Below are positions 44,022-55,479 of a stretch of 64,000 bases of DNA, one piece after another. Within the stretch, counting starts at the first letter, position 1, and every line of letters begins with the position of its first letter. Origin of the DNA: Undaria pinnatifida (Eukaryota > Sar > Phaeophyceae > Laminariales > Alariaceae); assembly GCA_012845835.1 (NCBI GenBank), contig JABAKD010000005.1:11204705-11268704 (forward strand), read 5' to 3'. A model generated the notes under the pieces. It saw only the letters and a list, made by a program, of their open reading frames with translations. It was not told the origin of the DNA and ran no database searches. Position numbers and translations under genes: made by a program.

Positions 44022-44232
44022 ATGTTTCTGAATGAAGCGGCTCCTTAACCCTAAATCGTTAGAAATACGGCATTTTTTTCTGGTAACTCGTCACTCGTCG
44101 TGTACATTTTTCGTCCGGTGGCAGTTTTATTTTCCTCTATATCAGTCTTTGGGAAAGGCCTTAACCTCCCAAAATCGAGGAACCTCAGAAAAGAAGTGGT
44201 GCACTTTTATCGTACCACGCGTCTACTCACGT
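44022..44232 (+). repeat. Dispersed repeat R4, copy 3
   Basis: CTTAACCCTAAATCGTTAGAAATACGG, GTCCGGTGGCAGTTTTATTTTC and CGAGGAACCTCAGAAAAGAAGTGGTGCAC parallel the 4085-4330 copy throughout, and the end is GTACCACGCGTCTAC. Confidence 0.6.
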
Positions 44233-44239
44233 GAGGTCT

Positions 44240-44760
44240 TGGGCCCGGTCGGTGCACCGCAGCAGCATCAGTAGTAGGGGTGGATACCGCAGCGGCAGCA
44301 TGGCACGGGCGCGTGACGTCAGCCGCAACAAGGGAAGGCACCACAGCAACAAGCGGCGACAATAGGGCGGGGAATACAATAGCAGCAACACCAACCGCCG
44401 CAGCAGGGGTGGGAACCGCAGCAGCCGCATAGCGCCGGCGCACCACAGCGACCGCAACATGGCTGGCAGGGTACTACAACAGCATGGGGGTGGAAAACGG
44501 GGGGAGGGGGGATACAGCAGCAGCACAGCGGAGATAGAAATGGACACCGCGGCAACCGTATAGCGGGGGCGCACCACAGCAGCCGCAGCAAGCTTACGGA
44601 CCAAAACAGGGGGCAAACGGTGGGGGTGGCGGAGGCACCTTGGGGAGGATGTGCAGTGAGCCTGCGGCAGCAGAAACAACAAGCTCGCATGCAGAACCAG
44701 CAACAGCAATCAAGCTGGCAGCAGCAACAGCCAATCAGTCTACAGCAACAATAGCAGTTA
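44240..44760. repeat. CAG-rich degenerate minisatellite
   Basis: Alternating ACCGCAGCAGCn, GGCGCACCACAGC and GGGGTGG words, with phases broken often. Reverse-strand frames read as Cys/Leu/Pro-rich proteins up to 266 codons, but they are products of the repeat. No uninterrupted triplet tract is long enough to call a microsatellite. Confidence 0.6.
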
Positions 44761-45919
44761 GTTGGGGGGGGGGGTTCGGGGATGTAAGCCCGTGGGAAGT
44801 AGAAGGGTAAGAACAGCAGGAGCACCTGATGGGAACCCTCGAGGGACATTGGGAGAGGGGGTAAGCGAGTGGAAGATGACGTTAAGCAGGCCGCAGCATC
44901 GACGGCATCAGGGACAGGGCCCGGGATGCGGAGACGGGGGCGACACCTCATGTAGCACCAGGCCTCGGTGGAGGGTGGGAGGAGGGGAGACGAATTCTGC
45001 ATCAGGAGGGCAACAGTCAGGAGTGGTGGGGGTATGGGTGATGGTGGGGCAAAGGGATGTTGGGATAGATACTTGAAGCCATCCCTGCCGGACGCGTTGT
45101 GGACGAAGGGCAACCGCACGGTTGTGGTCTGGGCATCTCAGCGCGGAGACAGGGAGGGAATACCCTTTTATTCGGTGGAAGCAATGAGAACTGTGACGGG
45201 AGGCTTCATCAGTTGGAGGGGGCGCCCAGCAGAGAGCGGGACTAAGTAACATCGATCTCGGCAACTTCTCCCAATGTGACGATTTTGGCTTCGGGGGAGG
45301 GAGTTCGCAGGTATCCCAGGACGTAGGTAGATTGGTCAAACTGATGCATACATACCCAGCTTTTGGCGCAGGAGCGGGTCAGAGAGGCCGGGGAGGGTAG
45401 GCGGGAGGGTGCACGCAGCTTGTCCATAGCCGCAGTCGTAAGACCATAGACCCTCGCATTCCTACTGTACCCGGACGGATCATGTCGAGTTTTGACGAAA
45501 CAGGCAGACATTGCTTGCACAAAGCGCGAAGCGCCGTGAGGTGTTCGTCGAGTCGCATGAAGGGAGAACCGCATGCTCCCAAGAACCGCTCGTAAGGCGG
45601 ACTTCGGCACCTTTTGCTTGTGGATGACAGAACCAACGAGTTACTTCGTTTCCTTGTGTGGCCACTGCACGTACATTGGACATTGATGGGTTTTACGATG
45701 TAGCTGCCTCGTGGGTGCCGTAACATATTCACACTACGTCATGCGATCATTCCCTGGGTGACCGCCGATAACGAAAAAAGCGCGCACTGGTTGTCTAACT
45801 CACACAGTGATTGGCCTATTTTACAGCGTGGTTGCCAACTGAAGCCAACCCCAATGTACATATAATGTTTCACAGCGTCGGTGCCAACCGAGGCTAACAA
45901 ATTACATTTAAGCACTTTT
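44761..45919. other. No recognised gene
   Basis: Frames on both strands overlap (for example 44968-45249 plus and 45242-45610 minus) and none shows a domain. ACAGCGTsGkTGCCAACyGAgGC occurs at about 45821 and 45873, a small direct duplication. Confidence 0.35.
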
Positions 45920-46800
45920 TAAAGGGGGGGAGAGGGGGGCGGGGGAGGATAAAGGACCGCTGGTAAATATTAGGGCAGTTAATATAAACATGTTTTGGCA
46001 GGGGAGGAGACGCAAGGGCACTAGGAGGGGGGGGTTGGGGCGTAGAGAGTTGATATGTATATACATTTTGAGCGTGAGGGGGGCGGGGGCGGAATAATTT
46101 TTGCCGGCCTTAGTCATTTTACCATTGACCACGCATTCGTTTTGAGAAGGAGTGGGATAACGGAGGGCGTTGGGTACATGGTAAAACTTACATATGTATA
46201 CATATGTATACATATATGTTGTTTTCGGGCGGGAGGGATGGAGGGGGGAAGAAAGGAATGGGGGGGGGAAGGACAAAGTACCGGGCGCATATACAAGGGC
46301 AGTTCATGTATATAGTTATTATCGGGGGAAGGTAGGGGAGTTTATATATTCAATGTTTCCCAGGGGGGGGAGGGGGGTGACGGTCAGGATGTGGGGGAGT
46401 CAGGGCGAGGGACGTGAGGGGGGAGGGGGGAGGGGTGGCGGGGGGTCGGGCGGGGGACGGGGCGCGGATGTCGAGGGGGAGGGGACGGGCGTATTCCTCA
46501 GTTGCTTGAATTAAGTCATTTGACAATCGACCACGCATCCCTTTCGAGACGAAACACCGTTCCTACCCCTAAACGAGATACCTCCAGCATTTGGACGCTC
46601 ATTACCCTTTCTGCATGTATTACATAGAAAATGTTTCCGTGTCCAATCCCGGGGGCGTGGGGGGGTGGGGGGGGGGGGTGGCAACCGTTGCAGGAGGAAC
46701 GAGGGGGGGGGGCAAGCGAGGAATTGATGTATACATATTTTGGCGAGGGGGGGGTAGAGGGCGATGAGACGGGGAGGGGGGTTTCACGAGATGATACATG
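45920..46800. repeat. G-rich/TATA alternating minisatellite region
   Basis: GGGGnGGGG runs alternate with ATrTATACATnT stretches in roughly 40-bp units (for example near 45985, 46045, 46195, 46300, 46345, 46725). ATTGACCACGCATTCGTTTTGAG at 46128 recurs as ATCGACCACGCATCCCTTTCGAG at 46528, showing a larger duplicated block. The plus-strand G runs have G-quadruplex potential. Confidence 0.7.
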
Positions 46801-46869
46801 TCATTTTCGACAGAGGGAGAGAAGCAAGCGTAAAGTATATGTTCACGAAGTTTTTAACATTTCAGCATA

Positions 46870-47740
46870 TTACCAGTAGCTATTACCAGGGATTCGCGTG
46901 GAGGGAGACAGGCGGAAAGAGCGGTTAAGTCCCATGCCGTCTAGGGCGTCATTTAGACGAAAGGTCTCCGGCTCTGTAAGCTTCATTGGTATAGGGAAGT
47001 GGGACGCCTGTATGAAAGCGGACGCGGCCGGACGAAAATGCGAAAGAAGGAGTATACAGTACATGTTGAATTGCAGACATACTGTCATGAGCGGGAAGTA
47101 GGGAAAAAGAGCGCGGAAAGTGGGACGATGTCGGAAAGTATTTCATGTAACAAAACCTACAGACACAGACATAGATTATATGAACAGGGATGGGGGGGGC
47201 GTGGTGCAGGTACAGGAAGAAGGTGGGATCGAGGTGCGTCTTTCAGCGTCGTGTGAATACAGACCGGAAGTGGGTTTCGTTGAGATGGTTTTTCTGGAGG
47301 GCGGGGGGGAGGGACGGGGGGAATGGATAACAGCAAATAGAGGATTGCGTACGGGGTTAGGGCGCACTTGCAATTTTAAATGCTAGAAGAGGGATGTAAG
47401 GGGGTCCGGCCGTTGCCGATCTGATTTCCATCAACTTGCTCGAGATAATGGCATTGTTGATGACGGCATTCGTTCATGATAGACAGGAGACAATGGCAAT
47501 ACTGATGGCGGCATTTTGCTACGATAGACAGGAGGGGAGAGGCACGACGTAGAAATGGAGAAGCAGTTCCGATTAGTCTGACGATAATTAGGCAGCGGTG
47601 ACCTGGGTAAGGAGGTTCCGTGGAGAGGGGGAAATAAGCAAGCGAGTGTTGAGACGCTAATGACGGTGAAGGGGAGCATATCAAGAAAGGGTGGGGTGGC
47701 ATGTCCAAGCGAAAGCATGTGCGGGGTTTTGATCATGGGT
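46870..47740 (+). other. Possible decayed element coding sequence
   Basis: A purine-rich plus strand carries a frame (46898-47101) with RKCERRSIQYMLNCRHTVMS. The spacing C-x-R-x2-S-x2-x-x-LNC resembles the zinc-knuckle tail of some non-LTR RT proteins, but no second landmark supports this. It precedes the tyrosine recombinase pseudogene in the same orientation, so both could be parts of one degraded element. Confidence 0.2.
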
Positions 47741-47760
47741 TTGGTAGACGGTCGGGCTAG

Positions 47761-48978
47761 GTGGCAATAGAGGGAGTTTCCCGAGAAACCAAATGCAGAA
47801 TGCTCTGGGGTCGCTTGGCAGGTGATGGTGTAGGGAACGGGGGATCAGCTCATGCGCTTAGAGATATTGCGAGAAGGTACGCTTTTGAAAGGGTTGCAGC
47901 TTCGACTGAAAAATCTTACGAGCCGAACTGGGGGATATGGGTGAGCTGGAGGTTTTGTCGGGAAGGCGTGCTGGATGCGGAACAACATGTGGGATCTGGA
48001 GCGGGTAAGAGAACTCGTCGAATTGAAATGGTGTTTTTTTGCACAGGGAAAGGGAGCAAGGAATCGACTATAGTAGACAAGATGGTGGCGATCAACTTCT
48101 TCTGCCATGATTAGTCCTTGGGGGCTGTCAGTGACCAAGCATATCCCGTTGATTAGATCTGTGAGGCAAGGTGTCAGGAGATTCCACGCAGAGATAGGTA
48201 GTCAGCAGAGAGTGAGAAGGCACTTGTCGTACGGGATTCTGGCGGGTACGCAGGGGGGCGTTCAGACACGGGGGATACGTGGGAGGGTGTCATTGATAGG
48301 TCTTGCGCTGTCGTATGTGATGTGGCGGGCGTCGGAAATGTAGGCCAAAGGGAACGTGGTCTGCCATAAAGTGTACTGTTTCAGGAGAAGATATGTGGCG
48401 TTTTCAGGGATAACGAGCAGTTGGCGAAAAGCATAATTTACGACACAAATAAAGTAGACAAATGTAGTGGAAATGGGGTTCAGGGAATCGAGGCGGGACC
48501 AAATGAGAAAGGGGGCGGCCCTGGCGAGAACAAGTACAAACAAAATGGCGGTGGGTCGATTAGTGGAGCTTTATAAAATTTTTAATAACGCAAGGTTGAC
48601 GAAGGAATTTCCCTTGGTGTCATATCAGGGGAGGGATGATTGAGACATATGGTGCAGGGCGCGGGCAACCCAATGCTTGAGGGAGCGTATCGCAGGCCCT
48701 GGGGAAAAGTGGAGAGATGGGGTGAGGGGAGCAGAGGCCGAACTGATTCTAAAAGACTTCCCGTTGCATTCGGAGCGAATAAGCGGGGTGACAAGACCAT
48801 GGAGATTGAGAAGGGCACCGGGGGCCATAACAAAGAAAGAAAGTCAGCGGTGTCGTTAGATTCATTTACAGTGCATGTTAGGGCTAACAAGGAGGACTCG
48901 GTGCGGGTTTCAGAGGTGTTGAAGCATGGAGCAGTGGAGTTTAAAAGAAAGCCGGGACAAGAGATTGGGGCGAAATGA
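47761..48978 (+). pseudogene. Tyrosine recombinase (integrase-type) pseudogene
   Basis: Piece 1 (47761-48114) has the N-terminal SAM-like region: RVAASTEKSYEPNWGIWVSW and GSKESTIVDKMVAINFF. Piece 2 is in another frame from 48107: VRQGVRRFHAEIGSQQRVRR and IGLALSYVMWRASEM, whose Arg matches catalytic Arg I, then an in-frame TAG at 48341. The frame continues with VYCFRRRYVAFSG, MGFRESRRDQMRKGA and FPLHSERISG, the H-x-x-R box, with several more stops. The last piece, in a third frame, reads LDSFTVHVRANKEDSVRVSE to a stop at 48978, where family members have Tyr in the position of the His (FxxYxR). Such enzymes mobilise Crypton- and DIRS-like elements. Frameshifts, stops and loss of the nucleophile make it inactive. 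Confidence 0.7.
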
Positions 48979-50480
48979 AATTAGTACGTCTCAGCGCGGT
49001 AATTGAGGGACTGCTGAGGAACTGCTATAACAACCAAAACGGTTAGTACAGACTGCAGGACGAAGGGATGGGGAAATCGCGTTCTGGTGAGGGGAGACGT
49101 GTCAATAGCGGAGAGTGACTGGTATGTAGGTCGATCGCGTTTCGTTTGTGTCTGCGGGGTAGGCGTAAGCAAGAAGGGCAAGGGAGGGAGCTGCCCCTTT
49201 TCCCCCTCCTTCTTCCTGCTGTTATATAGAGGGAGGGGAGGCGCACGAATCCTGGGGGGGACGGGGGGGGGGTGCAGCCCGCTCTTCCCCCCTCCCACGA
49301 TTTCAGCTTTTTCTATTTCATTCAAACACTGTTTCGTGGAAGTGTAAAACCATGTAGGATATCGAGAAGTTTTGGTACGGGTTAAAAATTGAAGGAAAAG
49401 CTCCATATAGTGTTGAGGCTGAGGGAAAACGAAATATCAGGCGCCAGCAAGCAGCTGTACAGCTAGCTGTTTAAAGCGGGGAGTCGTCGGTGCAGCGTAA
49501 TACTCAACAAGAGAGAACTAACGAGCGAGGCCCTGCACGGGCTGAGGAGGACCGTGGCACCGAGCAGGAGGCCTCAGAGAGCATCAAGTTAGGTTTTTTC
49601 TTCACACCCTCCAGCAAATTTCCACGGCGAATGGGCAAAATGAGAGAAAAAGGATGCAGTGATTGATTAGTGATGGCACAGTCCCAAATGCACGGGGCTT
49701 TTGAAACGGAGTCATTCCGTATCGATTTTTAAGCTTCGCGGTGGGGTCCCGATTGCACGGGCCGCTTTAAACGGAAAAACCGGATCGAACGCGCAGGTGG
49801 TGGTCGACTAGTGATGGCATAGCCCCGATCGCATGAGCCGGTCGTCAGGAAACGGAATCAGCACAGTTAATATTCGTTTAGCAATCGTTGCCGGTATGAA
49901 GGGGCTGATAGAAACATAACAATCCGAAAGCACATGCACGTAGTGGTAAATTAAGTGGTGGCATACTCCCGATCGCACGGGACGTTTGAAACGGAAATCA
50001 ACACCCCATGATCGTTTGGCAGTCGAGATGGTTTCCCGACATGGGCGGGTCATTAGAAATATAAACACCACCCGTACGAACGCGCAGGGTAGTAGTCGAT
50101 GGGCGATGATTTTCCAAAGCACACAGGCCCATCTAAACGAAATCAAGGTATTATAAACCGTTTGGCAATCGTAGGGCGTTTCCGGCATGAGCGAACCGTT
50201 CGAAACGGAAATTCCACGCGAAAGCACATACACAAAGGGTGGTGGGTCAAGTAGGTCCCCGATCGCATCGGCCGTGAGAAACGGAGCTACTTGGTCGTTT
50301 CAGAAATTGCGAAGTCTCAAATGGACGGGCCTCCCGTTGGCATAAAACATCTAAGAAGGGAAGGCGTCTCACTAACGGAGCGCAGTTGGTAGATAGTTCG
50401 ACCGCCTTTCCTTTGGGTGGGAGAGGAAGCTCAGCAAGTTGGGAAAGAGAGGAAGGGCACCTTCCTTCCCCTTCTTCCTT
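48979..50480. other. No recognised gene
   Basis: 49690-50290 repeats GATGGCA..CCCGATCGCAnGrGCCG..GAAACGGAA words several times (49665, 49740, 49810, 49960, 50250), with TTTGGCAATCG between them: an old degenerate tandem repeat of about 130-170 bp. A pyrimidine-rich tract with CCCCTCCTTCTTCCT lies near 49205 and a similar one near 50470. Confidence 0.4.
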
Positions 50481-51491
50481 TCATATTCTGATGAGGCAGG
50501 AGGAGCGTACCAATCTGGAGAGGGGTGGGGGCAGTTCGGGTGTACTAGTCGGCTTGCAGTCCGACATCCCGAACCGTTCAAGGATCGATTTGCGGTATGC
50601 TTCTTGGGAAACAGTCAAGGTACCTGCCTCGCGATCCCTCTTGATTTTCATCTCGAGTACGAGAGATGCTTTCCCCATGTCGGTCATTTTGAAGCGCTTT
50701 TGCAACATCCTTTTCACGATCGATTTGGCGTTAGAGTCGTTGCCGGCCAGGAGAAGGTCATCGACGTAGAGAGTCAGGTAGATCTTGGCCCCGTTGTGAT
50801 CGCACAAATACACGCACGGGTCTGACTTGAGTGCGACGAAGCCAATCTCGACAAGCACGGAATCGATGGTGCTGAACCAGTTACCTGGGCTTTGATCAAA
50901 TCCGTACAGGCTCTTCTCCACCTGCATTACCATGTCACCTCCATCCTTGTCCTTGACTTCGAAACCGGGTGGTTGTTCAACAAACACTTGTTGTTGGATG
51001 TTCGCGTAGAGGAAAGCGGTATCAACATCCATCTGGTCGAAGATGAGGTTGAACTCTACGATGATGTACGCTACCATTCCCACGCTCTGGATCCTGCGCA
51101 CCGGAGCGTAGGTGCTGCCGCAGTCGAGTCCGGGAACTTGGTTCCAGCCCTGGGCCACGACACGTCCCTTGAGGAAGCCGTCGGCTTTGCGTTTAAGCAC
51201 CCAGTTGGACTTGATGCGCTTCATTCTCGGAAGGACGGCTGAGCGCGGGACGAGTTGGTAGACCTTGCGGTCGTTGAGGCTTTTCATCTCGCGTTCGGCA
51301 GCTGCGTTCCACTTCCCTGCGTCCGGTGAGGGCCTTGCTTCCTGGATGGTGCGAGGAACGTCTGGTTGCACTGCCCCTACGGCGTATGCGTATTCCTTGA
51401 ATCTCAATGTAGCGTCCATATGCGCGACGTCAGCAAACTCCCCCATCGCGGAAAACGCGTACGAAAGCCGACGAAGCTCGCTGAGGGTCTT
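50481..51491 (-). pseudogene. Copia 1 reverse transcriptase, 3'-truncated
   Basis: RVT_2 domain: KSNWVLKRKADG, KGRVVAQGWNQVPGLD, STYAPVRR, then the first catalytic Asp in QMDVDTAFLYANI, EQPPGFEV, SLYGFDQSPGNW and the catalytic LYVDDLLLAG. The palm is intact. After FGMSDCKPTSTPELPPP the similarity stops near 50510 and the frame runs into unrelated sequence. RNase H is absent. Confidence 0.88.
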
Positions 51492-53120
51492 CTAGTTGGG
51501 CACACCCGATATCGCCCGGGTAATCCTGGTGTCAAGAGGGGCTGACATGGAGCCCCGACCACCACGAGAACCTCGCCCACTCACCGAACCACGTCCACCA
51601 CGCGTCGCGATCCCTCCCCGCGCAGATGCACCACGCGAAGAGCCACCGCGGGTGTCACGCCCACCACGAGATGAACCACGCCCACACGCGGAACGACCCT
51701 GCGATGCAGCACGAACTGGAGCAGAACCAGTACCCGACGTACCAGGCGGCGACGCAGGACCAGATGATGAACGGGCCGGAGCAGGACCGGAAGGTGATGC
51801 GGCAGGTGAAGGTGCACCGTTACCCGACCCAGGAGGGCTGACTTCTCCAGGCGAGGCAAGGCTGTCGTCTGCAGGCGCATCCTCGGCGGCAGGAGAAGGG
51901 TCAGCGGAGCTGAGCCCAAGGTCACGGTTGCTGACGGCGAAGATGTCCTCGAGAAGATTGAGAACAGACGGGTCCCCGACGGCATGATTGGCTGAAAGCG
52001 CATCGACCGAGTGGTTGGTTGTGTAATTGCGCACATCTCGGATCATGTCGTTCTGGTCGGCGTAAGTGAACTCCCCGTCGTCAAAACCACGCCCGTCCAA
52101 CGAAGGCGGCGCGGGAGTCGTTCCAATGAAGATAACGTTGCGACTCTCCTGCACCCATCTCGTCTGAGCATTGTAGAGACGGTTGGATTTGCTGTCCAGG
52201 CTGTAGCCCACCAAACGTCCTCCCCACGCACGGCATTCCAACTTCTTGGTGTGCGTCTCTTCAAGCACACACGCCCGTGCCCCGAACACCCGAAGGTGTC
52301 TAAAGTGCGCGTCCTTGCCGTAGAGCGCCTTGTACGGCGTCCCGTTGTGCAAGGCTGCGTAAGGAATCCGGTTGCTCAGGTAGACCGCCCTGTGAATCAG
52401 TTCCCCCCAAAGAATGCTCGGCAGCGTAGAATCAGCGAGCATGCAACGCACGATGTTCATGATCGTCCTGCCTGCACGCTCATTCGCTCCTATCTGCTGG
52501 GGGGTGTTCGGCGATGCAAATTGTAGCTGGATGCCGATGTCCAGGCAGTACTGTCGGTAGGCCGCGCTCGTAAACTCGGTTCCCTTATCCGCACGAAGCA
52601 CGTGGATGCGCTCGCTGCGGGGGATGACGGTCCCCTTGTTGAACAACTCGAGGGCGTCAGTCGACCAAGTCAAATCCTTCATGAGGACGACCTCCTTCCA
52701 CTTGGTGTGTTGATCGACAAACTTGGCGGCGTATTTGAAGCCGCCCAACGCGGTAGGCGTGAAGGGACCAAGGGTATCGACGAATACGATCTAAAAGGCG
52801 CGTGAAACGCCGTAAACGGCGTGCTTTCGGTGCGGCTGTTAAGAGATCTTATCAAGAGGGCACGCACTGCAGTCCTGCACGTCGACGGTGTAATCGGTGC
52901 CGTTGGCCGTCTCCTTCCTTAACACATCCAAGCCCTTGCTGTTGATGTGACCCATGCGCCGGTGCCAGACACTAGCAGTCTCCACCCGCAAGGCAAGTTC
53001 GTCAGGAGCTTCCCCGAGGGTGTGCCAACCGCCATCCCCAGCGCCGAGCTTCACGGTGATGGAGCAAGTGATCTTGCCGGTGTCATCCACTCCTCGGATT
53101 TTCATGGGGACGACTACGTC
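51492..53120 (-). pseudogene. Copia 1 integrase with nonsense codons
   Basis: The GAG-pre-integrase zinc region has WHRRMGH and CSACPLDKIS (H-x4-H, C-x2-C). TAA (52839-52841) and TAG (52791-52793) follow in the same frame. The catalytic core shows FVDTLGP, then RADKGTEFTS and PQQIGANERAGRTI, giving D, D-x35-E all present. A long Pro/Ser/Gly/Arg-rich linker follows and the frame ends with TAG at 51492-51494, beyond which the RT continues in the same frame. The enzyme would join the cDNA to the host genome. Confidence 0.85.
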
Positions 53121-53794
53121 CCCCGACTCCAGCCCGGGTTGTCCGGATAGAAGAGGGAGGCCACTCCATTCGACAGCACAGCAGTGACGGAGAAGAGGTT
53201 GGTCCCCAGCCCCGGTACTAAGACGACACGGAAGGAAACTTGCCTGTCGTGGACGCTGTCGTCGGCGACCGTGCCGAGAAAAACCCCTGTCGTAACACCG
53301 TGAAGAACGTGCTGCCCAGCGGCAATGATCGGGAGCGTGATCCGAACGTCTTCAATTTCACACATGTGAGCTCGCACGCCAGGCGTAAGCGCAGGATTTA
53401 GGTAATTGTCCGTCGCTCCGCTATACAAGAACACCAGGATGGACGATCCGTCGGAGCGAAAAGGAACGAGCGACGACTCCGCCGCAGAAGAAGCCTTGGA
53501 GGCACGGAAGTACTTGCAAGGCAAGTGGTGGTCCCGCGCAGACGACGCGGATGAGGCAGACGCGGAAGCCGCCGGCGAGGCAGCGGAAGCTGCAGAGGCG
53601 CCGAGAGCGTTGACGGAGAACCCGAACGTGGTTGGTTCCGAAAGGGCCTGAGACGCCTGGGGCGCCGCCGCCTGAAACGGCTGCGCTAAGTGGGAGAAAT
53701 TGGCCAGACCGGCTGCCTGAAGCAGTGCCAGGTTCGCAGCCAACCCTCGAAGCTCCTCTTGCTTCTTCTTGTTTCGGTTGTCCTGCTGAGCCTT
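53114..53794 (-). pseudogene. Copia 1 aspartic protease region, active site lost
   Basis: Same frame as the Gag zinc knuckle, after the TGA. An Ala/Ser-rich linker leads to VFLYSGATDNYLNP. The family motif is D-S/T-G-A, so the catalytic Asp is replaced by Tyr (codon TAT, one base from GAT). PGLGTNLFSV marks the usual end of the protease domain. A stop at 53114 and a change of frame separate it from the integrase. Confidence 0.8.
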
Positions 53795-54666
53795 TCACTC
53801 AGCATCGCTGTGCGTCTTCGTGCGGTGAAAGGAGCACCACTTGGACTGCCCACTCCCCCCACTTCCGCGCTTCTTGCCTGGCTTCTTCCCTTTCGTCAGT
53901 TGGGACGGCTGCGCAGACTTCGGACAGTCTCGCTCGAAATGTCTAAACTCCTTGCAGCGGTGGCACCGGTCGCTGCTCGACGCGGCCATCGCGGCTCCCC
54001 TGCCCGAGACCGCGGGCCCCGCCGGCTTGCGCGACTGCTGGTTCACAAAGAAGCGGTTGGCCGTGTCCTGAAGACAGTCGACCGATGTAAATTCGTTTCA
54101 ATAGTGCATCTCCCGGATGAAGTGGAATTCCGGGCAGACGTAAGGCCCGAGAGCATGATATCCAGGTAGACTTCGTCTGATACTTTCTTCCCCAGAATCT
54201 CGAGGCGGAGCTTGAGCTCGCATCCCTGGGAAAATAAGTCAACAGAATCACCACCCGCAACGTGCGCGAGGGCGAAGAGATCCTTGTGGCACGCACGCCG
54301 AGCTTCCTGGGTGTGGGCGTCGAAACGCGCGTTCAGAGCCGTCCAAGCCAACTGTCCGTTGCCTTGGGCACTCGTGCCCGCCTTTCGGTGAGCCTGAACG
54401 GTGATCCGCGCCGAGCCGGTAGTCGCGAAGAACAGGAGGGAGTAGAGGCGGCTGTTGGCCTTGTTCCAATCGGTAACGTCGGCCAGAGTAGCAGCCAGAG
54501 GGTCTGGCCGGGCCGATCCGCGTAAGACCGTGAGAAGCTCCGGCGCATGGATGTTGATGACGTGATCGAAGCTCTCTTTTCACACGCGAAAAGTAGATCC
54601 AGAGCATTGTCCAATGGATTCTAGTAAACGGTGGAGCCCAGAACTAGAGCTTGATGAGTTCGCCAT
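53795..54666 (-). pseudogene. Copia 1 Gag, frameshifted
   Basis: ATG at 54666 opens MANSSSSSSGLHRLLESIG, which stops after about 29 codons; the body then lies in another frame, with DPLAATLADVTDWNKANSRL and LAWTALNARFDAHTQEARRA, the usual copia Gag helical region. Near 54145 the frame changes again, with a TGA inside. The C-terminus has a zinc knuckle CHRCKEFRHFERDC (C-x2-C-x4-H-x4-C) and WCSFHRTKTHSDAE. The frame then hits TGA at 53795-53797 where copia proteins normally have Cys. Gag forms the retrotransposon particle and binds its RNA. Confidence 0.8.
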
Positions 54667-55296
54667 GGCTTAGAGAAAGGGACACGCGATGGGTGTGATT
54701 GAAAAGCGCTGCACCCGCTAGACGCCCCGATCACCCGAGACAAGCCGGCGCGCCTGAAATGTGCCCCCGAATGCTTTACACAGACAGTTGCGTACCGAAT
54801 GTGCAGCCAAGAGCCCAGGTGATCAGTCTGGGCCCAATAAGCGAGCTCGTTGACTCAGTGTGGCCTCCAGCAGAAAGCTGACTCCAGCAGTAGCTCCCCG
54901 CGGAAAAATATCCAAAAATATCAAAATCCTGCAGAATCCAAAAATATCCAAATCGGGAAGGATACAAAAGTTGCGAATCCTGGAAGACGGGTGTGCTCTC
55001 CACAGCACTCGGCGACAGCAGTAGACGTGCAGTCGCCGCAGGACCCCACTCACACACACGAGGCTATAATAACCTATTATGGATACTTTGGTATACCCCG
55101 GCATGGTGGCAGAGAAGCTTTGTCCCGGACGCTAGTCGGGTTGGTGACACTGTGCAGTGGATAGCCTGAAAGACTCGAGTGCTTCCGTGTTGAGGAGAAG
55201 ATGTAAAGATGTTGTAAACACTGGCGCTTATGTGGCCAACACACACAGATAAACCGCAGACTGTGCAGGAGTCCAGAAGTTGGCTGGGTACTGGAG
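54667..55296. other. Spacer between the two copia elements
   Basis: Contains AAAAATATCCAAAAATATC and a repeat of it at 54900-54955. TGGTGGCAGAGAAGC at 55105 resembles a copia primer-binding site (half tRNA-iMet type) preceded by CA, and could mark the 5' end of element 2. No matching LTR pair was found. Confidence 0.35.
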
Positions 55297-55479
55297 ATGA
55301 CCAGGATGGCTACGATGCTAGACAATCCGGAAGGATCCACACGAGAGAGTGAGCTACTCGTCAAGGCAACAGAGAATCCTACAGAAGTAATTCCTCCGCA
55401 TATTCATATGCACGTTACGTACCAACCGACAAATAACAGATCTACGATGACCTACGACGTACAAGTCCAATGCTACTGA

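Larger units (their letters stand above)
50481..54666 (-). mobile_element. Copia element 1, truncated and decayed
   Basis: Gag, protease, integrase and reverse transcriptase follow in the Ty1/copia order on the minus strand. The element breaks off after the RT palm near 50500, so RNase H and the 3' LTR are missing, and no 5' LTR was identified upstream of 54666. At least three frame changes and five in-frame stops interrupt it. A second, different copia element begins on the other strand about 0.6 kb away. Confidence 0.88.

Noticed and set aside
44319..45119. 266-codon Cys/Leu/Pro-rich frame on the minus strand
   Set aside because: It lies across the CAG-rich minisatellite; the other strand and frames are equally open, and composition follows the repeat.
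54830..55103. 5' LTR of copia 2
   Set aside because: A PBS-like TGGTGGCAGAG follows it, but no matching sequence exists near 57091-57400, so an LTR pair cannot be shown.
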